DNA of 64,000 nt from contig QANY01002420.1 in assembly GCA_003255025.1 (NCBI GenBank), forward strand, positions 620,001 through 684,000, read 5' to 3'. The notes under the pieces were generated by a model that made no database searches, was not told where the DNA came from, and worked only from the letters and a program-made list of their open reading frames with translations. Position 1 is the stretch's first letter. Every line of letters starts with the position of its first letter. This DNA is from Datisca glomerata. Lineage: Eukaryota; Streptophyta; Magnoliopsida; Cucurbitales; Datiscaceae. This document shows, piece after piece, positions 52,050-62,984 of the stretch. Position numbers and translations under genes: made by a program.

Positions 52050-53183
52050 TATTCTCTATTTTATCACACACTATGGTTAGGGTTATGTCAACACATCTTA
52101 GGGACACAACTCTAATGTCATCCCTTATATAATAATTATAAATTTTACACATATACCCCTATATGTTAAATTACCAAAATTTCCTACCTATGCACTGGTA
52201 TCTGTGATTTTTACATCTCTTCTAGAGTCAAAATACCCAGCTAATTTATCTCCATAAACTCTTGACCAATTTAATTCTGACATCGTACGACTCCACTATA
52301 AGTCTGATGTCGAATCAACTTTCGATTCGTGCGTGATACATTTTCTATTGGTGTAAATATACATATTTATTTCATGGTCCACATAATATTTTATGATATT
52401 ATCCTTCGTGAATATCAGTAACAAGATCTAGATGTAAAATTATCATTTTACCCCTCTAGTTATTATTTTCTTAACTCTTTTATTGACTATGAATAATAAA
52501 GACATATCAGTGAAATGTCTTGTACAGTTCACAATATCTTATTCAATGACTCATGTCATCGAGTACCAGGCTCGATTTATTTGTTCACACACCAATCAAT
52601 AAATCATAAGGTGATATTGTTGCTTTTACAATCTTACCACGAATTGAATCTGTGAATCACGCAACTCCAACGTAGTTAAATCATGATCCCAATAGCCGAG
52701 GTATTGTCCAAAAATTTGAACTCACTCCTTTGGCGTATCAAAGATCATTACTAACTAGGTCAAGTTTCGTATTCACCTCATGATTAAGTAATTACAAAAA
52801 TACCCTTAAGGTGTAACAATTAGATTTAAAGCTAGATAAATAGTTTTGCTCTAAATTGATCTGTTACTAATCTATTCAACATGTTTCATAACATGTCTAG
52901 GTGAACCGTTAGAATCTTCACTCTCATGCCCTTGATTTCCTAGTTAATCCTAAGATTGTGAATAATATTCTAAACTATTTCATAAGAGTTTATCTAGAAG
53001 ACCCTTCTGTCTTTACTCTTCTTACGTTGATAATAGTTTCAGGATTTGAGTAAATTATAAACACACTTTAATTAAAGGAAGCTTTCATTTATTCATTAAA
53101 TTCAGTAATACAAAAATGTCAGAGAAATAACTAAATAATCCTAAATATTTATTACACCATACTTTATGAACTTAATTCCAACA
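52050..53183 (-). mobile_element. 5' LTR of the minus-strand copia, truncated
   Basis: About 1130 bp matching 48560-49686. The inner end (with the primer binding site and leader) is missing. It also carries about 300 bp near 52460-52770 that the other LTR lacks, so one of the two has an insertion or a deletion. Confidence 0.78.
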
Positions 53184-53188
53184 TGTTG
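53184..53188. repeat. 5-bp target duplication of the minus-strand copia, right copy
   Basis: tgttg, as at 44303-44307. Confidence 0.85.
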
Positions 53189-54468
53189 TCCATCGGCTCA
53201 TCTCGATTTTGAAATTTTTGAAAATGGATGTCAAGACTTTAATCTTGAAGAGAATATATTTATGTCTTAGCCTGAGGGTTTTATCGTTGAAGGTGAAGAG
53301 GATATGGTATGCACGTTAAGTAGGTCCATTTATGGACATGAGTAAGCATCGAGGTCATGGAACATCAAATTTGATCAAGCATTCAAGTCTTTTGGTTTTG
53401 ATAAAAATCCTAATGAACCATGTGTACACAAAAGAAAGGAAGAAAATATGGTAGTTTTCTTAGTTCTTTATGTAGACGACATTCTCTTCTTCAGGAATGA
53501 TGTTTTTAGGATTAATGTCGAATGCAAAGTTGTGGTTATCAAATGAGTTTGATTTGAAGAACCTGGGAGAAGTGGAATATATTCTTGGGATTTTGATCAT
53601 TAGTGATCGGGGATCTAATAGAATATCCTTATCTCAATCTCTATATATGGATAAGATTCTGAAGAGGTTCGTTATAGGATTCCAAGAAAGATCAGCTACC
53701 TTTCATACATAGAATTTATCTATCCAAAAATCAGTGACCAAAGACACAAGATGAGATAGATAACATGAAGACGATTCCAAATTCTTCTATAATTGGAAGT
53801 TTTATATATTCAATGTTATGTGCAAGTCCAAATATATGTTTTGCAGTAGGCATGATTAGTAGATATCAGTCGAATCGAGTAAGAAAACATTGGGTATTTG
53901 TGAAGCATATACTCAAGTTTCTTATGAGAATGAGGGATGACATCCTTGTCTATCATAGTGAGAGTCTCATACCAATTGGGTTACGGATTCAAATTTTCAA
54001 TCAGACACATACTCTAGGAAGTCTACCTTGGGCTATGTGTTTACTCTACGAGGAGGAGCAGACAGTTAGAGGAATGCAAAATAAAACTGTACTACAGACT
54101 CAACCATGGAAGCAGAATATATAGCTTCTTTAGAAGTTACAAAGGAAGTTGTTTGACTGTGAAAGTTCCTAGAGAAGTTGCAAAGGACACGATTGATAGA
54201 ATCTCAATCATAATTTATTGTGATAACATGGGAGCAATCGTGAAATCCAAAGAACCTCGAAACCATCAAAAGAGGCAAGCATAATAATAGGAAGTACATC
54301 ACGTTGAGAAGATCCTACATCGAGGAGATTTAGTTGTATTTAAGATAGCTTCAAAGGAAAACCTAGCAGACCCATTTACAAAGACTTTAGCCATAAATGT
54401 ATTTAGGTCTCATGTAGAGAATATCAGGGTTAATCCAGTTGTAGATGTGTTTTAGGCAAATAGGAGAT
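53184..54468 (+). pseudogene. Copia family 2 pol, right half
   Basis: This continues the reverse transcriptase interrupted at 44307. LEENIFMSQPEGFIV-like sequence (about 53243-53290), LSRSIYGL (about 53315-53340), an intact LVLYVDDILFF (about 53463-53493), LKNLGEVEYILGILIISD (53554-53605) and LSQSLYMDKILKRF (about 53630-53672) follow. RNase H begins with SIIGSFIYSMLCASPNICFA and continues to DPFTKTLAIN (about 54370-54400). A polypurine tract (aaataggagat) at about 54458-54468 precedes LTR C. Stops are present. Confidence 0.82.
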
Positions 54469-56001
54469 TGTAGGATTCTGCCAAAACAAGTATTGGAATT
54501 CTATTGTTTTTATCAAGCCATTTAATTTTGATTAATAAAATAACTAGTTTATTCTTAGTTTATGTGTAATGCATTCTTGTTAAAAGGTCCATAAGTACAA
54601 CGACACTTCGTTTATGGATCATATAGATTTTAGCTCATAGGAACAACGTATTTAACCACGAGTTCTTTATAAATGAAAAATATTTATTTTTCACAGTCTA
54701 ATAAAACTGAACGCTTTACTAAGATTGACTATAGTACATTTACTCTGTCAGATAGAGTAACTTACCTAGGTCACTAGATGGAGATCCTACTTAATGTGCT
54801 AGTTCATTTGAAATGAATTGAAAGATTTAATGAGTTTGATCTAATGAAAGTACTAGCTTAAGAAAATCACAACTTTTTGTATTATATTAAGAGTGCTCTT
54901 AATTTTAAAAGAGTTATGAACTTATATTTAATTGTTCAGTTGTTTGATTTATTAGGCTGAGCTTTTATGAATCAATATATCAATAGGTTGGATGAATGAG
55001 TTCATAGCAATCTAAGTACTTAGTATCTCAAACGGTTTAATTAGAGATTTGATAATTTAACTCGATGCATCAAGTATGAAAATTATCATGTTTAATCACT
55101 AGAACGAGATTTTAGACTCAAAGAACAAAAGGTGTATGAATTAGTTAGATAGTATTTTCTCTAATTATACACAACGCTATATTATGGAGGGACAACACCT
55201 AACATATAATCATTGAAGAATATAAAATATGATTAAAGTTCAATTACAACTTTACGATGAAATTAAATGTAATTAATGATTAATAAACCTGATCAAATGC
55301 TTGGTCGATGAAGTTTATTAATTATTTAGCCATGAGTATTTTTATCCTTATAGTCCCCGAGCGAGCCTATAGGTTATAGATGTTGTCATGACCAATGATT
55401 AATAATTAGGGCATCAACACCTAGTAGTCAACCATGTTAGCCTAATTTTAGTGAGAAAATCAGTAATTAAAAATAATTAAAATTAGTTTTAATTTGAGAA
55501 ATAAATTTATGCCAATACTGATAATTAGATTTCACTATAAATAGGAGTCTTCTCTCAAATTAGTTCTAAGTCTATTGGGACTATTAGTGATAGAAGAGAA
55601 AACCTAGATAGTCTATTTTTCTCCCTAGCTGAAATTCAGAGAGGAGAAGAAAAATGAAAAAAAAATCTTCCAAGTGCCCATACACTGAAAATCGGCTGAC
55701 GACCCGAGGCATAACGAGGAACTTGATGGATATAGGTGGCATGCGGCAGTTCACTACGGCAGTATGCAATGGTTCATGGTGCTTGTTGGTTGTTAGACCA
55801 GGCAACTGGTTTTCATAGTTTCAGGTGTAGATCGAGGACATTGTTTGAATATGTTTCGAGGACTAGATCGTGACGAAAAAGCTTCAATCTTTGGATTCAT
55901 TCATCAAATATATGAACTTTATGTTTGTTCTAACATAGATTAGATTGTTCAAAGACTAGATTTTAACATTGAGACAATTTTCCACTGCGTCAATCACTTC
56001 A
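54469..56001 (+). mobile_element. LTR C of copia family 2 (3' LTR)
   Basis: About 1533 bp, starting TGTAGGATTC right after the polypurine tract and ending gtcaatcacttca. It is homologous to LTRs A and B. The 5 bases outside (gttca) match neither atgat before B nor gagat before A, so its partner cannot be fixed by target duplication. Confidence 0.75.
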
Positions 56002-57109
56002 GTTCAGTCTTCTGTAGAGGTTGGGTATAATGTTTTAGCGTTTAAAAATTCTAAAGTGTGTTGGATTCGCTCTGTGACTTACATGCTTTTCTTCCACATT
56101 CCTTTGATGTTGTTGGTGTGATAAAGTGTTTTCCATTTCCCCTGCTTCCAATCTCGTATTTCATGATATAATAAATCATAGAAATTGATTATCACTTTGT
56201 GAGAGTGAATGTTGTTCGGAAGAATAATTCAATTATGTTCATTTCAAGCCAAGATTAAGTTGATTACGTTTTAACTAAGTCCTTGTTAGAGGTGGAGCTA
56301 GACTTTCTTTATTGTACGGGCCGCAATTATCGGTTTCACAAACCAAGTTCCAGCGTGTACAGTAAAACGTTGTGCGAAACGATCAGATTATTAGCAACAA
56401 TTACTTTTATAAAAGTGTTTCTTCTAGTTCAATCTACTTATATATTAACTCAATTCATAAGGAATTAAAATTACCTTTGGGTGATGACGAGATTGGTTCG
56501 TCAAATTTTCGCTCTTCAAATTCTTTAAGAACGACCACGTTCTTAAAATCCTCAGATTTCCAACGTCTAGTCATTGGCACTACATGGACAAACATGTGGG
56601 CATTTTAATGAAGTGGGCATGAATCACACACTTACTTATTTCAGATTCCACTATGATCTTAACACATTTAAAGGTGGAATAGAGAAAAAGAACTCTTCTT
56701 TACTTCTCTTTATGGCCGAAAGTACTAAGAACCAAATGTCTATTTTTTCCTTCAGTTTTGAGAATTTAAGAGTTAGAGAGTCTATCATTCCCTTTTGTTT
56801 TGATATAAATCACTTTTTATCTTTTAAAGAGGAGATCAAAATTGAATTTCTGAATTTCAAAAATTTTAAATTAATTAGAGAACATTTATTCGATAAGTGA
56901 CCATCTCTCTAAGGGAGAAGTAGGGCCACATCATGCCACACAAAAGTCCTGTGTGACGTAATCTCCTTCTAATAAATGAGGAGCTCACTTCTAATTCAAG
57001 TTTTAAGTATGTCAAAGTTTTCCTTATAAGTGAATTAGGTGTTTTATGATGGTAGATGGTATGATATTAATACAACATTTGGTGGATATGATATTATTAC
57101 ATAGTTGAC
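56002..57109. other. DNA without a recognised gene
   Basis: AT-rich. Several short open frames (56283-56900) have no known motif. Nothing can be assigned. Confidence 0.4.
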
Positions 57110-58720
57110 AAATTAAAACTAGTGTTAGATGTTGATTCAACATTTGGTGTTTTATTTGATTTGATAGTAAGTGAATTATGTATGTTTAAAGCACATGAAA
57201 ATATACTCAAGAAGGTTGTTTTTGGATTTGGTACGACATCTTATAATGTTTTAGGATTAAAGCACATGATGATAGTGATTTTGTGCTTTATTTCCTTTAT
57301 AAAGAGGTCCATTATTTGTTGATATTGCTCGACTCTTAGAAGCTTTACCATCGGCCAATGCTGGTAGTTTTATGATTGATACTGTGGTTTCTTCTTCTAG
57401 TAATGTACTTGTCGAGCGACCATTGCATTGTCATTTTTTTAGTATGTTGATGTTGAAAATGCAATGAATGATTTTCATATGAAGGTGAAAGATTTGATTG
57501 GTAGCATGGGAGACTTGAAGAAAGCAATACAAGTTGTTGCTTGAAAAATAATTTCAATTTAAGATGAGGAAGTTGAATGGTGAATGGTTTGTTGCAATGT
57601 ATGTTGATGGCTCTTGTAGTTGGTATTTACGTGTATCCAAGTATAGACAATGACATGTGGATGGTGAGTACGTATATTAGTGAACATATTTTTTCATTAG
57701 ATATTATACATAGTGATCATAGGCATGTTAGTATTGTCAATAATTAGAAAGTGTTTGAAGGAAAATTAAAAGGCTGGTTGCTTACAAAAAAGTCATCCAA
57801 AGGATATTATGGACAATATGTGTTCCAAACATGGTGTTCATGTTAGCTATGGATTCTATTGGTTTCCTAAAGAATCATATGTTGTTATTCCTTCATTTTT
57901 GCAGCTTTGCATGAAAAAAAAACTTGTATGGTTATGTTTATGAGTTATTAATAAATAGTGTCAGTATATGATTTAGCAACGTATACTTTTTTTTGTTTTT
58001 TATGTTTTCAGTTATGCTACTGATTATAATGTGTGTGATCAGAGGTTTAAACATTGTTTTAAGTCTACTGTGACATCTTTAGATGGGTGGAGACATTGTA
58101 GACCCATAACATCGGTTGACAATATGTTTTAAGGGCCAAGTATGTAGGTATTTTGTTATATGCTTGCCTTTTAGATGGTAACAACCAAATCTTCCCACTA
58201 GCATTCTCTATAGTTAATTTGGAAAATGATGATTCGCAGGAATGATTCATGTGCAAGTTTCATTTTTGCATTGAAGATGTTGATTATTTGGTTATTGTGT
58301 CGGATCGACACACTGGTATCTCTAAGAATGTTGGAATTGCATTGATCTCATTTTTTATACAGTGCTAAAGATTACCTTATGACTGACTTTGAGCGCCAAA
58401 TCTAGAGTTTGGATGATTTATCCATAAATTCATTTATATTTAGAGGGGCTTTGGATTTGATAGATGGGCTCAATCATATTTTAGTAGAAAAAAGTAAAGT
58501 ATGATGGCCTCTAGCATCTCTAAAAGTATTAGCAACATGTTACTTGAAGCGCGAGAACTTTCTATTATGTGGTTATTGGAATATATACATCAACTATCTT
58601 TGATATGATTTTAAGAGTGTAGGACAACAACATCGTTTATGAAAATGAAGCTTACAACATGGGCCAATCATTTGAGAGATGAAGACGTTGTTGCTCAAAC
58701 TCTGTCGGTATGTGTTATAT
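57110..58720 (+). pseudogene. Mutator-like (MULE) transposase remnant
   Basis: The plus strand reads MNDFHMKVKDLIGSMGDLKK (57462-57521), SCSWYLRVSKYR (about 57612-57648) and VSTYISEHIFSLDIIHSDHR (about 57665-57725), the plant MuDR N-terminal region. The catalytic domain follows: FKSTVTSLDGW (about 58058-58090), LDGNNQIFPLAFSIVNLEND (58174-58233) and LVIVSDRHTGI (58291-58323), with two of the three catalytic acids. DHR-to-DNA signature blocks fit family order, but stops and frameshifts are everywhere. Traces end near 58720. A basic cysteine-containing stretch near 59034-59140 might be its C-terminal zinc finger. Confidence 0.8.
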
Positions 58721-59159
58721 ACTTAAAAGTTATTGTATGTTTCTATTTAACATTTTGATTGCTTGCAATTTTTATTAATACTTTTTCAGGCTGGTTCATC
58801 TGTCATAAGGAATTCCATGTTAGTCATGGCAGTTTATGTATGTTTTGAACCTGAATGGTCAGACTCATTCATGTTGAACGTCGGAGTTGGATCATATACC
58901 GATTGCTCATGCTTGTACTCTCTTTTGCAATTGGATCTTAAGTTCATATTCATAGGTTAGCCATTAGTTTTGCCAATATACTTAAACTTATAGAGGTGTC
59001 ATTCACATAATATGTAATTGAGCATGTTACATGTTCATGTAAAAGGGCGAGTAAAGATACTATCTCCAGATGTAAGACATCAAGAACCCAATTCATGTTA
59101 TCTCTTTTAAGAAGAGCAAGAAGACAAAACGTTGGTGCAACATTTGACATTGTTATTGT

Positions 59160-59990
59160 TATGCTATTTATAACATTATTGCCTATAAGCTATTTTTAAG
59201 ATTGTCTTTCGTAGAACCAATTTTTCGTTATGCATTGATGTTGAATTGGTGTTTTCAAATTGAATTTGTGCTTTTGTTCTCTTTTATTTATATCAATAAC
59301 ATATTTTCTAATATGTTGTTATTACTTTGTTCTGATTCTGTGTACTTTGTCCATTGTAGTCACTTACAATATATCATTTATTCACTGGGTATTTGTATTG
59401 TACAGCTGGCTTATTGTACACTGTGATAGTTTCATGAACTGAAAAAGTGTTTTCTTATTTTAACATCATAACCCATTTTTCAACACCTGTACAGAAATCA
59501 ATAGCATAATAAGCAACACTCAACCATCATAATAATAGACAATGTTCATTCAAAGTAACTTGATTTATTTTATTGTCCAATATTAATAACATTATCAACA
59601 TTTAACTAAGAGATAATCCATAATTAGAAAGAACTAGTAGTTTAACAACCAATACTTGATATACAAAGATCTTCAAAATAACATCGCTAATCAAATTGTG
59701 ACCCAAGAGAGAAGCTTGGTCCTTCTTCTAGGTTCTTATTCGTTTCACCCTCCTAGTCTTCCCCATCACATATGGTGATTGGAGTAGTTGACTTGTCTTG
59801 ACTATTCTTTCCGTTCTTCCTTTCGTTGAAGATGTCCATTTTTGTTTGGATTCTAATTGAATTTTTTTACAGTAACAAGAACAAACCAGAATATGTATGT
59901 GTTTATTTTAGTTGTTGTACTAGCAGTATAAAATCTATTTTCATTTTGAAGATAGTTGTCAGACCTCCTTGTTTTGTTCAGTTGTTGTCA
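59160..59990. other. DNA without a recognised gene
   Basis: AT-rich with short frames only. No domain, repeat or element end is seen. Confidence 0.4.
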
Positions 59991-59999
59991 CCTTTTACT

Positions 60000-60890
60000 C
60001 CTTCTAGTTGTCCAATACTTCCTGCTCTTTTAATATAATTATTTTCATCATCTTCATTTTCATCATCATCCTTATCTCTTTGGCCATCATCGCCTTTACC
60101 TTCTGGTTCTGCTTCTTTATCGTTATCGTCATCCTCTTTTTATCATCTTTATCGTCTTCATTATGCTACACAATTAAAGATGCGTTAATAGTCATACAAA
60201 CTTTTTGGGGAAATAGCAGGAAAAGACAGCTTTCGGCCATTTTTGCAATAAAAGGGCCATTTTTGCGGTTCTCCTATATTTTTTTGAGTGACAAAAAATA
60301 ATTTGGTTAGCTTTTCTTGTTTGCCTATTCATTTCCAGTATTTCATTTCTTGTTGATGTTATGTTTTTCTACATTTTCAGCATATCGTTTTTCCAATCCT
60401 TCTAAAGTGTTCTTGATGTTAGTTGACATTGCATCCAATGTTGTGTATATCACACACAAATTCTCTTTTATTTCAAGATCATCTCTTTCTTTGCTTGTTC
60501 TTTCTCCCCTTCCCCTTTTGTATGGTTGCCTCATCTGTAGTTTACTAAGAATCATTTCCATCAGATTCAACACTGGGTTCTATTTGCGTTGTCTACTTTC
60601 CCTTTTTATGTGTGAAACGTGGACTGGAATGGAGCCATGTATGATGAATCATTTTCTTACTTTTCATGTTCATGGGTGTCGAAACCATCCGCATCTCTGT
60701 AATCATTTTTTTTAAGAAAAAATAGGTCAGCTAGCCAGATTCTATAATACAATTTAAATAAATTTATTTACTTGTAAACAATTTAGTCACATACCCTGGC
60801 AGTGTTGAAAACAATGATGCTTAGTTCTTTCGAAGCGTGTTGCTTGTCGAACTCCCAGTTGCATAATCTTGGAATCTTGGTAGGCAATAT
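60000..60890 (-). pseudogene. Minus-strand coding remnant, acidic and coiled-coil, unidentified
   Basis: On the minus strand, PRLCNWEFDKQHASKELS-like sequence (about 60870-60815) precedes a helical, lysine/glutamate-rich frame (60573-60343, with LKNTLEGLEKRY-like sequence). A run rich in aspartate and glutamate follows (about 60160-60020). This order resembles DUF1985/Ulp1-like proteins carried by some plant Mutator-like elements. No protease motif is visible and the match is weak. The plus-strand frames here are hydrophobic shadows. Confidence 0.3.
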
Positions 60891-61346
60891 TTTTTGCGTA
60901 TTGATCTTGTTTCTTTGCAAGGCTTTGTGTCTACACAATGTTTTTGCTACTACCTAAATGAGTTTTCTTGGGGTTTTGTATATGCAATGACTATGAACTT
61001 GATGATCAATATTTCATACTGTAGGTGCACCTTTTATTATTTAATTCATTCGACTTTACCCTATTGGGTTATGTGGTCTATTATTTTACTTTTTTTCCTG
61101 TCTCATGTGTACTGGAATAAATAATTAATATGTTATGCAATTCCGTAACTTGTAGATATGGATAGAGAAGACTCGAGTGACGATAATTTGAATATCGATA
61201 AATTAGATAGATTGAATATGGATACGACGACTAGTACGACAAGAAGAAGAGGGAAAGGTGGGCCAACTTACCTCACTTTCTTGAAAGTTGATAAAAGGAA
61301 TTTTGAAAAAAAAAAGTTATCACAACAAATATTAGGGGACAACCTG

Positions 61347-61354
61347 TAGGTGAG
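61347..61354. repeat. 8-bp target duplication of the small hAT element, left copy
   Basis: taggtgag, identical to 62276-62283. Confidence 0.9.
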
Positions 61355-62275
61355 TAGGGGTGTTCAAAAACCATTCAGACCGTTTAGTCCGAACCGGTCC
61401 GATCTGAAATTGATAGGTCTAGACATTTTTTTATTGTTAATGGTCAGTTCGGTCCTCCTTTTAAAAATGACCAAAAATTCAGACCGGTCTAGAATTTTTG
61501 TTATTTCTGGAATGATTCAACCGGACCGATCGTATAGTATATATATATTATTTTTAGGATTAGGTTATTTCTCCTCTCCCTCAGCTCAGTCAGACGCAGA
61601 CCCAGCCCATCTCCTTCTTTGCGTCACGTGACTCACGCCTCAGTCCAGCCAGCCTCTCGCGTCGCGTCTCCCCTCCAGAGTCCAGTCAGCCTCTCGCATC
61701 TCCCTCAGCTCAGACCCTCTCCCTCTCCCTCAGCTCAGTCAGACGCACACCTTCTCCTTCTTCACGTCGTGCCTACAGAGTCCAGCCAGCCTCTCGCGTT
61801 GCGCCTCCAGAGTCCAGCCAGCCTCTCGCGTCTCCCTTAGCTCAGACCCTCTCCCTCTCCCTCAGTTCAGACCATCTCCCTCAGCTCAAACCTTCTCCAT
61901 CTCCCTCAGCCTCAGCTCAGACCTTCTCCATTTCCCTCGGCCTCAGCTCAGACCCTCTCCCTTAGCCTCAGCTCAGACCCTCTCCCTCTCCTTAGTTCAG
62001 ACTCTCTCCCTCGGCCTCTACTCAGACACTATCCCTCTCCCTCAGTTCAGACCCTCTCCCTCTCCCTCGACCTCAGCTCAAACCCTCTCCCTCTCCCTCA
62101 GCCTCAGCTCAGACCGTTATGTCTGTCCAAACCGACAGTTGAATTTCAGTCTGGTCGATCTGATTTTTTTTCATATTTTTGGTCCGTTCGGTCCTCCATA
62201 TAGAAGAACCGTGATTTTCGGTCTGGTCTTACTTTCCTCCAAAAGTCCGACCAGACCGACCGTTGAACACCCCTA
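61355..62275. mobile_element. Non-autonomous hAT element (921 bp)
   Basis: The ends are taggggtgttcaa and, complemented, taggggtgttcaacgg. Perfect 8-bp duplications flank it. The subterminal zones are rich in accggtc and gaccgg words on both sides. The centre is a CT-rich minisatellite. It has no transposase. Its tip (taggggtgt) equals the left tip of the autonomous-type hAT at 44612, so a related transposase may have mobilised it. The open frames at 61350-61840 are low-complexity artefacts. Confidence 0.92.
61680..62120. repeat. CT-rich minisatellite inside the hAT element
   Basis: Imperfect repeats of ctcagctcagaccctctccc (about 18-32 bp spacing, with ctccctctccctcag variants), more than a dozen in total. 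Upstream (about 61620-61830) an agtccagccagcctctcgcg unit is repeated four times. Confidence 0.9.
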
Positions 62276-62283
62276 TAGGTGAG
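62276..62283. repeat. 8-bp target duplication of the small hAT element, right copy
   Basis: taggtgag, identical to 61347-61354. Confidence 0.9.
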
Positions 62284-62498
62284 AATGTTCCCAAATTTAG
62301 AAGCTTTATTGGAAGTTTTGTAAGTTCAATTATTCCAACAACTTACAAGGATTGAGATCGTCATGGTCCAAAAGAGGTGAATGAAAAGCTGTACGAAGCT
62401 ATTGAGGTATTTTCACGTTTTAATATATTTTTTTTAGTTGTTATTTGCAAGATTGAGGAAATAAATTGAATTTTATTTTTTAAATTTTGCTGCATCAA

Positions 62499-62738
62499 AC
62501 ACGACGTGTTTTATATACCCCATCGTTAATGAAGTTTCAAAAATGATGGTTTCTATATCAACCGTCATTTTTTATGTTGTTCAACAACGACGAGTTTTCT
62601 AGAAACCGTCATTCTAGAAACTACATTAATTACGGTATATAGCCCACCCGTCGTGTTTTAACATTTTACACCATGTGCCTTTATTCATGCATGTGGAATT
62701 GGTCATCATTCACGGTGGGGTATATATAACACGTCGTC
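62499..62738. repeat. Inverted repeat upstream of the CACTA transposase
   Basis: acgacgtgttttatatacccc (62501-62521) returns as its near-complement at 62716-62736 (ggggtatatataacacgtcgt). In between are aaccgtcatt and cccacccgtcgtg words. Short cgtcg-type motifs in both orientations are common in the subterminal zones of CACTA elements. No CACTA terminus was found. Confidence 0.6.
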
Positions 62739-62984
62739 CTTTATGACACGTTTTAACCTGAAATTAACCACGCGACTTCTTTCCTCTCAATTCTCTCCGT
62801 TGTTTCTAATATATCGATATTGTCTTTGCATCTCGCCGTCATCTTCGATTCTCTATTTCTCCTTCGAATCAATTGTTTCCTCGTCTACTTAAACTTGAGA
62901 TATCATTTACATTCAACTTTGATTCTCTGATTTCTTTTTTATGCATTAAACTCACAAATTTGAAAGGTATATTTCTTTTTTTCT

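Larger units (their letters stand above)
44308..53183 (-). mobile_element. Minus-strand copia element nested in copia family 2
   Basis: Its ends are TGTTGGATTG (44308) and ATTCCAACA (53183), with tgttg duplicated on both sides. In minus-strand order: a truncated 5' LTR (53183 to about 52050), integrase C-terminal half, reverse transcriptase and RNase H (about 51990-49690), and a complete 3' LTR (49686-44308) that itself holds a hAT element. Gag, protease and the first half of integrase are deleted. Without the hAT it is about 5.06 kb. Confidence 0.88.
61158..62405 (+). pseudogene. CACTA (En/Spm) accessory protein exon, split by a hAT insertion
   Basis: The ATG at 61158 opens an acidic start, then RRRGKGGPTYLTFLK (61245-61289). 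After a run of ten A the frame shifts by one. It then reads RGQPVGEN across the insertion point, and VPKFRSFIGSFVSS (62289-62330) with PKEVNEKLYEAIE (about 62369-62405) beyond the inserted element. This is the plant Ptta/En/Spm transposase-associated domain (GPTxLxxL...GQPVGEN...WRHVPKExK). The tryptophan codon before RHGPKE is a stop here. It is inactivated by a frameshift, a stop and the 921-bp insertion. Confidence 0.78.

Noticed and set aside
41226..56006. Target duplication for a copia element spanning LTR B to LTR C
   Set aside because: The flanking 5-mers (atgat and gttca) differ, so no pairing could be shown.
59826..60301. Hydrophobic plus-strand frames suggesting a membrane protein
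   Set aside because: The apparent hydrophobicity comes from reading the complement of an acidic minus-strand coding remnant (GAT/GAA become ATC/TTC).
61350..61840. Two plus-strand frames of 73-93 codons
   Set aside because: They lie in the subterminal zone and CT-rich minisatellite of a non-autonomous hAT element and show serine/proline/leucine low complexity.
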